Translations under genes and position numbers: made by a program | Origin: Euglena gracilis | Taxonomy: Eukaryota; Euglenida; Euglenophyceae; Euglenales | DNA length: 64,000 nt | Assembly (NCBI GenBank): GCA_039621445.1 | Contig: CP154954.1 | Location: forward strand, 20,942,642-21,006,641 | Reading direction: 5' to 3' | The notes under the pieces: model-generated | Databases searched by the model: none | The model's input: only the letters and a program-made list of their open reading frames with translations | What the model was told of the DNA's origin: nothing | In this document: in pieces, positions 11,706 to 21,975 of the stretch | Numbering within the stretch: the first letter of the stretch is position 1 | Layout of the letters: every line of letters starts with the position of its first letter

Positions 11706-11864
11706 AGGAATCCACCCCTCGAGCCGGCGCCACCCCCCCGCCGGCGGACCCAAGAGCTGGCGGAGGCCCGCGAGGCTGAGGGCCGCACGGCGCAGGAGCT
11801 GCGGCTGGCCCGGCAGGAGCCGAAGGCCCGCGAGGCGACAGAGGGGCCCGAGGACTGGGGCTGC
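11706..11864 (+). CDS. Pro/Arg-rich then coiled-coil exon, 53 codons
   Basis: Starts after tttgtctgccag in phase 0 with RNPPLEPAPPPRRRTQELAE, then AREAEGRTAQELRLARQEPK. TGC|gtcggc gives a phase 0 end and 159 nt. The exon sits between a TA-flanked element (11306-11662) and another (from 11917). Confidence 0.6.
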
Positions 11865-11916
11865 GTCGGCGTGCCCTCGTCCTTCCACCGGAGATCCGAT
11901 GGCACAGTGGCACGTA

Positions 11917-12256
11917 CCTCCCCCCTTTGTCTAAGCACCACCCTTGTCTCAGCACACCCCCCCCCCCGGTTCTTGCCCACCGTTTTAAAGGTCATCTTCT
12001 CGGGAAGGCTGGTGTTGTGTGCGGTTTTAACAGAACTTTCCCAAATATTTTGAAAGTTTGGAAATGTAGGAAGCCTGGTTTGGTAAGATATTGTTGATTT
12101 TTGCGTCCAAGTGCAACAGTGGACCACCAAAATTAGGGAAATTCTTCTTGTTCGGCGCGAAGCGCCAGATTTTTTTTTTGCAGTCAAAAGTTCCCCCTTG
12201 TCTAAGTCCCCCCCCCCCCCGGTTCTTACCCATCTTTTTCAGTACTTAGACAAGGG
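11917..12256. mobile_element. Family A MITE, right end worn
   Basis: Left end TA-CCTCCCCCC-tttgtctaag and the internal ggttctt-ccca, gagatattgttgattttt-like and GGCGCGAAGCGCC (12154-12166) blocks match 944-1343. The right end reaches cttagacaagg but lacks the final G-run and TA. Confidence 0.65.
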
Positions 12257-12604
12257 CTGTACGGGAATCCCCGACACCGTATGGGTGGTTGGTGGGGGGG
12301 GTCGACCACCGCTCCTCCCCCCACCCCCACTCCTGGTGGGGGGGGGGGAGGTTTCAACCTCCATCCCCCACCAGGCCTTCCCAACAGCCCTGGCCCTGGC
12401 AGAAAGCTCAAAAGTCGATGATTTGTTGATGTGACCCCTTTCGGCAAACCTATTTAGGAACAGGGGGTAAGCGGAACGCTGCTGGAGGAGTGCTCCTCTC
12501 CCGATGTCCCTGCCTCCGAGGGGGCTGTGTCGCCGCCGCCGCCGCGGGCAGAGTCCCGAAGGGGCCCCACAGCCGAGAGCGCTGACGTCGCGCGGGGCCC
12601 ACAG

Positions 12605-12734
12605 CGCGGGGCGGAGGTGCGGGCCCTGGCGGACCAACTGCAGGCGGCCGAACAGCTGTTGGCGGCCGTCCGCCTCGAGAACGAGCACCTGGAGGCCCTG
12701 CAGGTGGAGCTGCGGGAGGGGCTCTCCCGGCCAG
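12605..12734 (+). CDS. Coiled-coil exon
   Basis: Acceptor cgcggggcccacag, then RGAEVRALADQLQAAEQLLA and AVRLENEHLEALQVELREG. Two donors compete: CTGCAG|gtggag at 12704 (99 nt, phase 0) and GGCCAG|gtcgtc at 12735 (phase 1). The coil continues past the first, so the second is listed. Confidence 0.65.
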
Positions 12735-12978
12735 GTCGTCATGTCCTCCCATGGGATCGCAGGAGGAAGCCGGCTCTCGTGCATGCAGACCGACCCATAC
12801 GAGTGCAAACCTCATGCTGTCATGTCATGGGCATTGACGAATATGGGACTTTGAGGCCTCCCCAGAAGGTTGTCATGGGCTTGCACTCGCCAATTTGTCA
12901 GGTTCAGCTTCTTTGAGGGGGAAGGGGCTTGGTGACAATGTTAGCCCTAGGCATCAACCGTTGCCACGGTGGTCTGGG

Positions 12979-13045
12979 ACCAAGTCCGGACCGAAGCCCT
13001 CCACCACCGCCAGCGAGCCGTTCAGCTCCAACACGAGAACCAATG
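12979..13045 (+). CDS. Possible short coiled-coil exon
   Basis: One frame reads RTEALHHRQRAVQLQHENQ, which is heptad-like, but there is no clear donor and the acceptor is weak. It could be a decayed or mis-sequenced exon. Confidence 0.3.
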
Positions 13046-13170
13046 CCTCACGCCCACTCCCGGCTTGCCCTCTGTGGCCCTTCCCTTCTCCGATCTTGCT
13101 GAATGGTTCCTTCGTGGGGCAAGGATCCTGTTCTTGAAGGCGATTGAAATGCTTCTTCCCTGAGGTGTTA

Positions 13171-13352
13171 CCTCCCCCCCCTTGTCGTTGACACGGCGTG
13201 TCGTTGACACACCCCCCGTGTCAACGACATTTTCCTGGAACACTACCTATTGAATCACAGTGACATTAACATGGCATGTCGTTGACACCCCCCCCCCCGT
13301 GTCAACGGCACTCTCCTGGAACATTGGCGTGTCAACGACAAGGGGGGGGAGG
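13171..13352. mobile_element. TA-flanked MITE, family D
   Basis: 182 bp whose ends CCTCCCC...ttgtcgttgacac and gtgtcaacgacaa...GGGAGG are inverted and flanked by TA (13169-13170, 13353-13354). Two further gtgtcaacg/cgttgacac palindromes inside make it largely self-complementary. Ends resemble family A except for the gttgacac core. Confidence 0.75.
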
Positions 13353-13702
13353 TACTCTTTCTGGTTGTATGGTTGTCCTGGGTTCCCCAGGAGTCAACAA
13401 CTCATCAGCACATACGCAATGACACCGCCGTCTCTTTTCCCTTCCTTCCTCCTGACCACTCAAGACATCCAAATTTTCAACAGCGGCCAAACCCTCCCCA
13501 AAGGTTACTATTTTCTTGCGTCATGGGCCTGTTTTCCTTCATCCCTGAAGGAAATTTGCCTGCAATTTGTTTTTAACACACCTAGCAAGACACACCTGAG
13601 ATAGCTAACTGTATTGCACATAAGCATTACACCCAGTGATGGAACCCCCTGAGAATTCTCCAACTGCACTGGTGACGGTCATGTGTTGGAAACCACACCA
13701 AA

Positions 13703-13985
13703 GCATCTGTCAAGCACCACCACCCCGGTCTTTACCCATCTTTTAAAAGGTCATCTCCCCCGACAGGCTTGCTTTTCTTGTTTTGTGTTTAATTAAGAGA
13801 TTGGAAACTTTGACAAATTGGAATTTCTGAAGCCTGATTTGACAAGATATTGTTTATTTTTTCATCCAAGTGCCTTTAAGTTCAACAATGGACCCCAAAA
13901 TAAGGCTTATTTTTTCTTTTTGGCGTGCGGTGCCGGATTTTTTTTGCAGTCAGATATCCCGTTTTCCTAAGCACCCCTCGGTCCT
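13703..13985. mobile_element. Family A fragment
   Basis: Contains caccaccccggtctttacccatctttt, ttgacaagatattgtttatttttt-type and ttttttttgcagtca blocks of family A, but both C/G-run ends are eroded and the hairpin is mutated to ggcgtgcggtgcc. Confidence 0.55.
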
Positions 13986-14162
13986 TATCCCAGTCGCCAC
14001 CTGGTCTGAAACCAGATGACTTCCAAGGGGATTGGATGGTTCATTAAGGATGGCAGGTTTGGGCAGAAGTTGGTCACGAGTTGCACTTGGGGAGACATTT
14101 GGGTTCTCCGGGTCCTCCATGCCCAGCCCGCTCTGCCCAGCCCTCCCCCCAAACGGGCACAG

Positions 14163-14263
14163 GCAGGGGTGCCGGGGACAGAAGTGCAGTCCCTGGTGGC
14201 GGAGGCGGAGGGCTTGCGTAGCGCCGTGGCCACGCAGCAGCAACGGTACGCCACACTGGCCAG
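14163..14263 (+). CDS. Coiled-coil exon
   Basis: Good acceptor (pyrimidines then gggcacag) in phase 0; reads AGVPGTEVQSLVAEAEGLRS and AVATQQQRYATLA. The coil stops at CTGGCCAG|gcaggg, which would be a GC donor in phase 2. A stop codon follows 30 bases later if the frame is read on. Confidence 0.55.
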
Positions 14264-14510
14264 GCAGGGGCGGGGCCGGGGAATGCCTGCCTGAACGAGG
14301 GAGCCGTGCAGGCAAGAAAGGTTGGCTGCTGCGGATTTGTGTGATCTGTAAATTTGCATTTTTGGTAATTTTTTGTACGCATTATTGTTTTTGTGCAAAA
14401 ATACAGGTTGTTTTCCATTGGAGGCCTCACCCCCAGGCGGGGTTTTTGGGTGGGGTTTGCTGCGCCTCTCACCCCCCGGGCCCTCCCGGCCGTGCCTGCC
14501 ACCGGCCCAG

Positions 14511-14659
14511 GAGAAGGAGCAGCTGGCGGCGGCCACCGCGGAGCAGGAGGACCGCGTGGCGCAGCTGGCGGCCTCCACCGCCGCGCTGCAGGCCCGCTGG
14601 GACGCCGCCCGCGGGGACAGTGAGGCCACGGCACGGGACCTGCGGGCCTGGCGGGGGCC
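14511..14659 (+). CDS. Coiled-coil exon joined in phase 2 to the next
   Basis: Acceptor caccggcccag in phase 0; reads EKEQLAAATAEQEDRVAQLA, ASTAALQARWDAARGDSEAT and ARDLRAW. Donor GGGGCC|gtgtgt leaves phase 2, which matches the acceptor of the exon at 15021, so this junction is consistent. Confidence 0.65.
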
Positions 14660-14738
14660 GTGTGTGTGGGTGTGGGGATTTGGGTGTGGGTGTGGGTGTG
14701 GTGCGCCTGGAACCACCAGCTCCCTTTTCCATCCAGCT

Positions 14739-15014
14739 CAGGCTTCTTTTTAAGTCAGAAGACCCCCCCCCCCCCTGGGGCGGGGGGGGGTGGGGGGGTG
14801 GGTCCAGGCCGGACCCCCCCCCCCCCCCGGGGGGGGGTCCCATGCCGGAGGTGCCGGGTATACCTTTTCGGCGCGAAGCGCCGAAAATTTTTGAAAATTG
14901 TGTTTAACGGGCCCGATCTTGGGGGGGTCCCCCCCCCGGGGGGGGGCCCGCGCCACCCTGGGTGGGTGGGGGGGACCCCCCCTCCCTCCCCCGGGGGTCT
15001 TAAAAAGAAGCCTG
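14739..15014. mobile_element. hAT-like MITE, family F, TSD atccagct
   Basis: 276 bp from CAGGCTTCTTTTTAA to TTAAAAAGAAGCCTG with a perfect 8-bp duplication atccagct (14731-14738, 15015-15022). GGCGCGAAGCGCC at 14870-14882. The duplicated target carries a splice acceptor (atccag|ct) of the next coiled-coil exon. Confidence 0.85.
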
Positions 15015-15020
15015 ATCCAG

Positions 15021-15123
15021 CTCCCCCCCCACACTGCCCTCCATCCGTCGGGAAGAGCTGCGGCAGGCCCAGGATGCTCTTCGGCGGCGGAGCTCGGTGG
15101 AAGACGTGGCGGCCAGGCTGGCG
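15021..15123 (+). CDS. Coiled-coil exon with transposon-duplicated acceptor
   Basis: Acceptor atccag|ct lies inside the 8-bp duplication of the element at 14739-15014. One nucleotide completes the codon left by the preceding exon, then SPPTLPSIRREELRQAQDAL and RRRSSVEDVAARLA. The donor GCG|gttcat is in phase 0. The insertion therefore landed precisely on this exon's 3' splice site. Confidence 0.6.
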
Positions 15124-15639
15124 GTTCATATTTGTCGGGTGGTCTGGAGGTGGCACCGTTGACTCCCCCCACAGTTGCCATGGAAGTGGGCCCTCAAAGG
15201 AAGCTCTGGTGGCGTTTGGTCGATTCGTGGGCAACCAAACCGACGCACCTCTTGGTTTTTGGACCCACCACCTCTCCGTTGCAGTGCAAAAGCTCACGAA
15301 GGCAGGGGGCCCAAATGGGGAGGTCTGGTGGTGGTGTTGAATATTTTCTCAAAATGGCTGGAACAAGGATTCATCGACTGTCATTTGTCTCTCCCGCCTG
15401 TTGACATTCTTTGGTGTCATTATGAATGTTTTGGGGATTTTTTTTAGGAACAGGAGAAGAAGACAGATTCATTTGGTGCTATTTATATCACACCTCCCCA
15501 CAACGTACCAAAAAGACAGTACGTTGGCGATCTACATTGCCATTCACGGCAGCCTGTGGCACCGCCCATTGAATGTTGTGTCTCGTCGATGGTTTGAGCT
15601 TTCAGGCTTTCGGTCTTTCTTATGGGCCATGCCTCCAGC

Positions 15640-15926
15640 CAGATTTTTGGAGGTTTGGCCAAAAATTTTTGCGCCAAACAATATCAGTCAAAAATGTTGC
15701 CAAATACCAGCCAAGATGCCACTTTTTGGTACTTTTGGGCAGAAATTCATCGAAATTGCCCAAAATTGCCCAAAATTGCCCCCCCCCAAAATGACCTTTT
15801 TTTGGGGTGAGGTAATGCCGACCAGGCACCTGCCGACTTTTTTGGACCCTTAGTCCAACACCCCCCCCCCCCGGTTGGATGACAGAGTTTATGTTGTCAG
15901 GTCATTGGACATGGGGGGAGGGGGGT
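15640..15926. mobile_element. Family B fragment
   Basis: ttttggaggtttggccaaaaa, caaaatgcca-like and gaaattcatcgaaattgccc blocks, then ttagtccaacaccccc and ggtcattggacat with a G-run. The left end is missing and the mini-hairpin is lost. Confidence 0.6.
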
Positions 15927-15977
15927 CATTTGGTACGCTAGTGGGCTGGCCCGCCTCCATTCGGGCGTTGGGACCAG

Positions 15978-16142
15978 GGCCTGCGGGCGGCGGGGCACGC
16001 GGCGCTGCAGGAGCGCCTCGGGGCACTGCAGGCCGAGCTGGAGGCGCACCGCACGACGGCGGCGAAGCAGCAGCAGCGCCAGGCGGCGGCGGCGCAGGAG
16101 CGGGACGGGCTGGCAGCCGCCCTGGCGGACGCCCTGGAAGAG
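15978..16142 (+). CDS. Coiled-coil exon, 55 codons
   Basis: Acceptor gggaccag, donor GAG|gtcgcc, phase 0-0, 165 nt. Encodes GLRAAGHAALQERLGALQAE, LEAHRTTAAKQQQRQAAAAQ and ERDGLAAALADALEE: strong continuous heptads with a Gln patch. Confidence 0.75.
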
Positions 16143-16368
16143 GTCGCCCAGCGGCCGGCGCCAGTCCCCTCCTCCACTGCCTGGCCGTTTGGTTCCCACA
16201 AGTGTGACATGTGTGGATGCGTAGCATGCATGGCATCCATGTCATGCGCGACATGCGTGGCATGTGTGGCGTGCAAGGCACTGGACTCACACTTCCAGAC
16301 CCGACACTTGTGCACCCACACATTTCCAGACTTCCAGGGGCTGATAGGGCCGACGCCGCGGGCAACAG

Positions 16369-16503
16369 GCTCACGTGCAGCAGCTGGAGCGCCGGGCGGC
16401 GGGGCTACGAGAAGAGCGCGACCGGCTCTCGGAGAGCCTGCGGGAGCGCGAGGACGACACGTCCACCGTGGTGCGCCAGCAGGCCACTGCCCACGAGCTG
16501 AAG
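16369..16503 (+). CDS. Coiled-coil exon
   Basis: Acceptor ccgcgggcaacag in phase 0; reads AHVQQLERRAAGLREERDRL, SESLREREDDTST, VVRQQATAHELK. A GT at 16468 (ACC|gtggtg) would give exactly 99 nt, but the coil runs on to 16503, where only a GC could be the donor. Confidence 0.6.
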
Positions 16504-16670
16504 GCTGGCTGGGCTTACCCTCGCTGAGTTTCACTGGAAATTATCCATGGGGCATCAAACAATCAAATGAAAAGGCACATTCACAAAATCACTAAAATGA
16601 AAAACACTGAACACAATACAATACAACACAATGCAACACGTCACAGCACCACCACATCACAGCAAAGCGC

Positions 16671-17114
<444 letters not shown>

Positions 17115-17246
17115 GCACGGAAACCCATGTGCGCGCTCCCAAGCAAAAATGGAGGAGTGGGAGAATGCACATGACTGCATGAGCGTGCGGGGCCGGCCTT
17201 TGATCCCCCCACGCCCCTGGCATCCTGCCCCCCAACTCCAGCGCAG

Positions 17247-17430
17247 GCCCACTGCCCCGTCACTGCGGACCGGGACCGCCTGGCCCTGGAGCTGGCGGCG
17301 GCGCAGGGGGAGGCGGCCCAGCAGCGGGCGCAGGCGGCGCGGGGCCAGCAGCAGGCGGCCGCCGCAGAGCAGGGCGCGGCGCGCCTGCGGGCCGAGCTGG
17401 AGGCGCTGCAGCGCGACGCGGAGCAGCTGC
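17247..17430 (+). CDS. Coiled-coil exon, about 61 codons
   Basis: Acceptor ccaactccagcgcag in phase 0; [60 protein letters not shown]. The end is put at CAGCTGC|gtggcg (phase 1) but could lie a few codons later. It follows the large CA/CACG microsatellite. Confidence 0.65.
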
Positions 17431-17826
17431 GTGGCGCACGGACCCTTCCGGGGCCGGGCCGTTGTCGGCTTTGACCTGTGTGTTTGCCCAGCTTTCACGC
17501 CACCTCCTTACCCCTCTGTCTGTGTGTGTGCTCGCGTGCGTGCGTACGTGCTGTGCGTGCGTTGTATTGATGTGTGCGCTGATTTGCATTTTTTCATCTG
17601 TTTCTATTAGCAAATTCCCCTCCCCAGAAGCCCTTGTGACGCTGTCGCATTTGGTTTGTAGTTGTTAATTTTTTTTGGGATTTTAATTTCCTTTCACATA
17701 AGAAATGTAATATGCCCTGTGTGTGAGTTTTTAGATTGTCATTCATGCGTACGTGTTCATTTGTTGCATCCGGGGATTGTGTCTGTTTGCGAGGCCGGGC
17801 ATTCCTGTTGGTTGTCCTGTGTCCAG

Positions 17827-17910
17827 TCAGTCGGCACCCGCCGCCAGCAGTACCAGCGGGAGTTGTCGCTGGTGCAGGAGAAGGAGGCGCTGCAGCGCAG
17901 GGCGGCACTT
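17827..17910 (+). CDS. Coiled-coil exon, right end uncertain
   Basis: Acceptor gtcctgtgtccag in phase 0; SVGTRRQQYQRELSLVQEKE and ALQRRAAL. No GT is found near the end of the heptads, so the limit is approximate. Confidence 0.55.
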
Positions 17911-18329
17911 CATTTGAACTCTCTAAGCTGCCATGGCAGCTTCCTCCTGAATGGTGAAGCAGGAATCCGTGAATGGCCAACCTTCCAGTTGCCCCGAAAA
18001 AATGACCACAGGTGATGACGTGCACATGAAGCTCAGGTGATGACGTGCACATGAAGCCCAGCGGAAGCTGTCCCGGTGCCGGCTGGCCTGTCAGGTGCCA
18101 GTCTCCCCGGCATTCCAACCCCCCCCCCCCCCCGAGGAACTGTCAGGCCCAAGAACCTGCCATTTCCAGTTCCGCTTGGAACCTGTCAGCATCATATGAC
18201 ATACGACATACAACACATGACATACGGCATACGTCCGTGGTGCTGACCGACCCTTCAGGCGCAAGTCTCCCAGGGCGACAGAATTCCGGCAGTGTTGCCA
18301 CCCTGGGGTCGGCCGACCTCCACACGCAG

Positions 18330-18466
18330 GCGGTGGAGGTGGACAGCCACCGCGCGGCGCTGCAGCAGCTGCAGCAACGGCTGCTCGCGGTGCAACAGGA
18401 GCGGGACAAGGCGGCGGCGACGGTGGTGGAGCTGCAGGATGAGCTGGCGCAGCAGCGGGCGGCGGC
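18330..18466 (+). CDS. Coiled-coil exon interrupted by a small element
   Basis: Acceptor ccacacgcag in phase 0; AVEVDSHRAALQQLQQRLLA, VQQERDKAAATVVELQDELA, QQRAA. The coil stops at the left end of the 92-bp element 18467-18558 and resumes, after a near-duplicate of the flanking 8 bases, in GGRLERRVGAVTQERDRQLQ. Excising element plus one duplication restores one frame, so this was probably a single exon. Confidence 0.6.
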
Positions 18467-18558
18467 CAGGCTTTGGTTTTCAACTCGGCAGACGCGCTGG
18501 GCTGCAACCCAAGCCGAACCCCCCCCCCCCCCGAGGAGGGGCCTAAAAACGAGGCCTG
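18467..18558. mobile_element. Small hAT-like element inside an exon
   Basis: 92 bp that begin CAGGCTTTGGTTTTCAA and end CCTAAAAACGAGGCCTG, related to family F ends, with near-duplicates gcggcggc (18459-18466) and gcgggggg (18559-18566). Coiled-coil codons continue on both sides. Confidence 0.6.
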
Positions 18559-18659
18559 GCGGGGGGTGGCCGGCTGGAGAGGCGCGTGGGGGCGGTGACG
18601 CAGGAGCGGGACCGACAGCTACAGGCGCTGGCGCCCGGGGGCCCGATCCCCGGAACTGG
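18559..18659 (+). CDS. Right part of the interrupted coiled-coil exon
   Basis: Reads GGRLERRVGAVTQERDRQLQ then ALAPGGP, in the frame predicted from 18330-18466 once the 92-bp element is removed. If the insert is now spliced, GGCCAG|gcttt and ctggagag|GCGCGT (18470-18581) give an in-frame GC-AG intron. End at CTGG|gtgtca is provisional. Confidence 0.5.
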
Positions 18660-18871
18660 GTGTCAGCTCCAGTTTGCGAGTGCCGAAAAGCAACAATTTG
18701 CCATCTTTCTGTACCCCAGCTTTGCAACTCTTGGTGGTGTGGGCAGCAGCCATGCTGAACTGCCTTTGCATGCCAGTGAATGGCTGCATACCTCCAACGT
18801 GCCATCGCCCTCCGGAGGGGGCACGGCCCCCGGCCTCGGCCATCGAGGGGGACTCCTCCCTGCTGTCCCAG

Positions 18872-18968
18872 CGGCAGTCCGCTGTGCACGAGGAGCTGCA
18901 GGCACTGCGGCTGGAGCGGGACCGGCTGGCGGAGGAGGTTCAGCGCCTGGCCAGGGGGCGCCCGGACG
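18872..18968 (+). CDS. Coiled-coil exon
   Basis: Acceptor ccctgctgtcccag in phase 0; RQSAVHEELQALRLERDRLA then EEVQRLARGRPD. Donor GGACG|gtcaca leaves phase 1; a GT after GAGGAG at 18938 is a shorter alternative. Confidence 0.65.
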
Positions 18969-19278
18969 GTCACAAGCATCTGCACAGTGTCGATGGGTCT
19001 GTTTGTTCGAAATCCTGTCGGCTCACAAGTCTCAAACCTTTGGTGATACTTTCTGTAGGTTACAATACAGGAGGGTTGTAATGCGTGTGCACAAAATGCA
19101 CGTGTGCAGTTTGTGTTCATGTGCGTTTTGCTTTTCACAATGATCCTGCTCAGTCGCCAAGTGAAACGTCTCATTTCTCCCCTCTGGAAACGTGAAACGT
19201 GACACATTGATGACAATTGCAACGGGTGGAACCCTTTTGGTTGGAGTCGGGTATGAGCCCGGTTGACCAACTGGTGAT

Positions 19279-19280
<2 letters not shown>

Positions 19281-19317
<37 letters not shown>
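19281..19317. repeat. (CA)n microsatellite
   Basis: About 18 CA units in an intron. A cluster of tatata/catacata repeats follows at 19630-19760 around an inverted repeat of cagcctccaactaaaggacc (19681-19734) with a C/G centre. Confidence 0.85.
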
Positions 19318-19318
<1 letters not shown>

Positions 19319-19429
19319 GCATGCCAACCCACACCGTTCCTCCAACTCGGCAGGCGCACAACAATCACAGAGGGGCACACTGGCAAAGTGTGCCGGGGCG
19401 GTGCGGGTCGCCCGCTGCGTCCGGAGCAG

Positions 19430-19563
19430 GAAGCGGCTGCCCAGCGCACCGCCCGCCTGGAGCTGCAGCAGCGCAGCACTACCACGGAGCTGCAGCGGGA
19501 CCGCCTCGAGGCGGAGCTGCGGGCGCTGCAGGACGACCAGCAGCAAGCCACCACGCCCGGGGG
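19430..19563 (+). CDS. Coiled-coil exon
   Basis: Acceptor gtccggagcag in phase 0; EAAAQRTARLELQQRSTTTE, LQRDRLEAELRALQDDQQQA, TTPG. Ends at a G-run, CCGGGG|gtgggg (phase 2). Confidence 0.65.
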
Positions 19564-19680
19564 GTGGGGGGGTGGGGGTAGCCTGGCCGTATGCCCCATC
19601 CGCAGCGCAGCACCCATAGGACTGCATAAATACACATACATACATATACACACACATATATACATATATATGTATGTATG

Positions 19681-19734
19681 ACAGCCTCCAACTAAAGGAC
19701 CCCCCCCCCGGGGGTGGTCCTTTAGTTGGAGGCT
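19681..19734. repeat. Near-perfect 54-bp palindrome
   Basis: cagcctccaactaaaggacc is followed by a C/G centre and its exact reverse complement ggtcctttagttggaggctg. Flanked by TATA-like short repeats on both sides. Probably a minimal inverted-repeat element. Confidence 0.7.
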
Positions 19735-19972
19735 GCCGTATGCATATATATGTATGTATATGTCTGTTATTCTGAATTAAATAAATAAAACACACATTTC
19801 CCCCCTTTTCCCCAAACCTGTTCTCTGCCTCTCAAGCCTGCCAGGATTTTTCTTGTTGGCCATTTCATCATCGGGGGCCGGTCGCGCACTTCTACCTCCG
19901 TGGTGTCTCCCGGGGGTGGGGATCTGTCCGAACTTGAAGCCCTGAGCCGCCCCGCCCGCAACAGCAGCCCAG

Positions 19973-20137
19973 TCCCGGCTCAGCCTGCTGGCGTCGGTGC
20001 GGGAGAAGGAGGCCCTCGCCCGGCGGGTGGCGGACCTCGAGGAGGACGTCGCCCGGCTGTCGGACGCGAACCGCGACCTCAACACCCAGGTGCGGCAGCA
20101 CCACCGCGAGTACAGTATCCTGATGGACGCTGGCCAG
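19973..20137 (+). CDS. Coiled-coil exon, 55 or 39 codons
   Basis: Acceptor caacagcagcccag in phase 0; [62 protein letters not shown]|gtgcgg (20090) gives 117 nt with a GT donor. Reading on to GGCCAG|gccccc gives 165 nt, also phase 0 but with a GC donor. Confidence 0.65.
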
Positions 20138-20152
20138 GCCCCCCTCAACCAT

Positions 20153-20325
20153 TGTTGGTGTTGGTGTTGGTGTTGGTGTTGGTGTTGGTGTTGGTGTTGG
20201 TGTTGGTGTTGGTGTTGGTGTTGGTGTTGGTGTTGGTGTTGGTGCCGGTGTTGGTGCCGGTGTTGGTGTTGGTGCCGGTGTTGGTGTTGGAGTTGGTGTT
20301 GGTGCTGGTGTTGGTGTCTGTCACG
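20153..20325. repeat. (GGTGTT)n hexamer array
   Basis: About 28 units of ggtgtt with gccggt variants. Frames read as CW, LV or TN repeats and are artefacts. Confidence 0.9.
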
Positions 20326-20837
20326 TTGGGCTCCATTACATTCCCCCCTCCCAGGAAGTTGTCACATGGGCTTGCACCAGCTGACTATTCTGGTGGCAAC
20401 TTCCCTTGGGGGGGAATAATAGGGTTGCAACTTGTAATTATCACTTATTCACATTATTTTTTTTCTTGTACACTCTTACCCCTGTCAGAGGATAAAACAA
20501 ATTGTGGTCCCTCACCCCTCTCCCCTGATCACAGAACTGGAGTTTAGTGTTTTGCCAATGCTGCCCCTTAAGGACCAGTCAGGCAAGGGCTGTACAATGC
20601 TCAAGAATGGCCGGTCCGAGGCTCAAATGGGGCTTAAATTAAAAAGTCAAAAAAATGGACCATCGCCCATCCATCAAAAAAGTGTATTTTTTGATGGATG
20701 GGCGCTGGCCCAAGGATTGCAGATATTACTTTTTCCCCCTATATGTCAACCCTTTTTTGCCAAAACTTTCTTTGGCCATTTTCCCTCATGGTGGGACTTT
20801 TTTTTTGAACATTGAGGCCGGGGTGGGGGTGGGCTGG

Positions 20838-21226
20838 CCCCCCTCTTGTCTAAGCACCAAGCACCACCTTTGTGTCAGCCCCCCCCCCCCCCCGGTTCTT
20901 ACCCATCTTTTTAAAGGTCACCTTCTTGGGAAGGCTTATTCTGTGTGCGTTTTGAGAGATATTTCTCGAAAGTTTCAAAAATTTTGAAACTCCTGAAGCC
21001 TGATATGGTGAGATATTGTTGATTTTTGCATCCAAATTCCTGTAAGTTCAACAAACAATGGACCTCCAGAACAAGGGATTTTCCCCCCTTTTCTTTATGC
21101 AGTCAAAACTTTCCCGTTTGTCGAAGCACCCCCCCCCCCCTGTGCTTGCCCATATTTTGGCAAATTAAGCACCCCCCCCCCTGGTGCTTACACATATTTT
21201 CCGGTGCTTAGGCAAAGGGCGGAGGT
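20838..21226. mobile_element. Family A MITE
   Basis: Matches the order of 944-1343: ttgtctaagcacc, C-run, ggttcttacccatctttt, gatattgttgatttttgcat, ttttggcaaattaagcacc, cttaggcaaag. The mini-hairpin is deleted here (ttttctttatgcagtc). Confidence 0.65.
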
Positions 21227-21292
21227 GTGTGAATATTGGCTGGTGTGTTGTTTGGCTGCATGGGGTGCTAATTTCCTCCCCTCGTGAAACAG

Positions 21293-21445
21293 CCGACGGA
21301 GGTTCAGGGGGTCTCTGGCGATAATAACGAGATGGACCGGCTGGTGGCGACGCTCCAGAAAGCGCAAGTCAGTGCTGCGCAGGAGGCCGAGGCGTTCAAG
21401 GCGCAGTGCCAGACGCTGAACGGCTCCCTGATGCTCTGCAGGGAT
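21293..21445 (+). CDS. Coiled-coil exon, 51 codons
   Basis: Acceptor ctcgtgaaacag, donor GAT|gtgcac, phase 0-0, 153 nt. PTEVQGVSGDNNEMDRLVAT, LQKAQVSAAQEAEAFKAQCQ, TLNGSLMLCRD. The first 15 residues are less helical and richer in Asn and Gly, a likely hinge. Confidence 0.7.
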
Positions 21446-21689
21446 GTGCACCGCTGGGCTTGGCCAACTATCACCCCTGGTCAGATGCGATCTTTTTGTA
21501 AACGATGTTGGTTCGACAAGTGTGGGAAGTTGTGTGATTAAAATTGATTTTTTGCATTTTCATGTTTCAGAGGATCTTTTTTTTGTAATTTGTTGGGTGA
21601 AATGGCTGAAAATGCCCAAAAACGGCAAAAAAAAAACTCATATCCCCCAAAATGGTTGCAGGTTACCCAAAATTGTGTCAGCCACTGGC

Positions 21690-21975
21690 AGGGTAGTTAG
21701 GTTTTAGACGGCCTGGGTAAACAAGGATAAGGGCAATGTCCAAAATCGTGTGGATGGGCTTGCGTTTTTTCTTGTCTCGGCAAAGGACACGCTGTTGGGT
21801 CTCGAACCCTGAAACCCGACCACCCTCGGTTTTGTTGCAAGCACAGCTGCAGTCTCCCAGAGTTTGAACCCCGAGAAGCTTCAGCCACTCATGTGGTTTA
21901 GAGGTTTCACCACCCAAGCTTAAAACCTCGGCCAGTGAAGGCGAAATCGCAAAGTCACGGCCGCCTCGGCCACAG
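21690..21975 (-). repeat. Possible tRNA-derived SINE
   Basis: On the - strand, tggccgaggcggccgtgac and tggccgaggtttt resemble tRNA A boxes, and ggggttcaaactc and gggttcgagaccc resemble B boxes, in the expected order. Could be a fragmentary pol III retroelement; no tail is evident. Confidence 0.35.

Noticed and set aside
18143-19795. 550-codon open frame on the - strand, the longest in the window
   Set aside because: It is the antisense shadow of several GC-rich coil exons plus TG repeats; GC-rich exons suppress stops on both strands.
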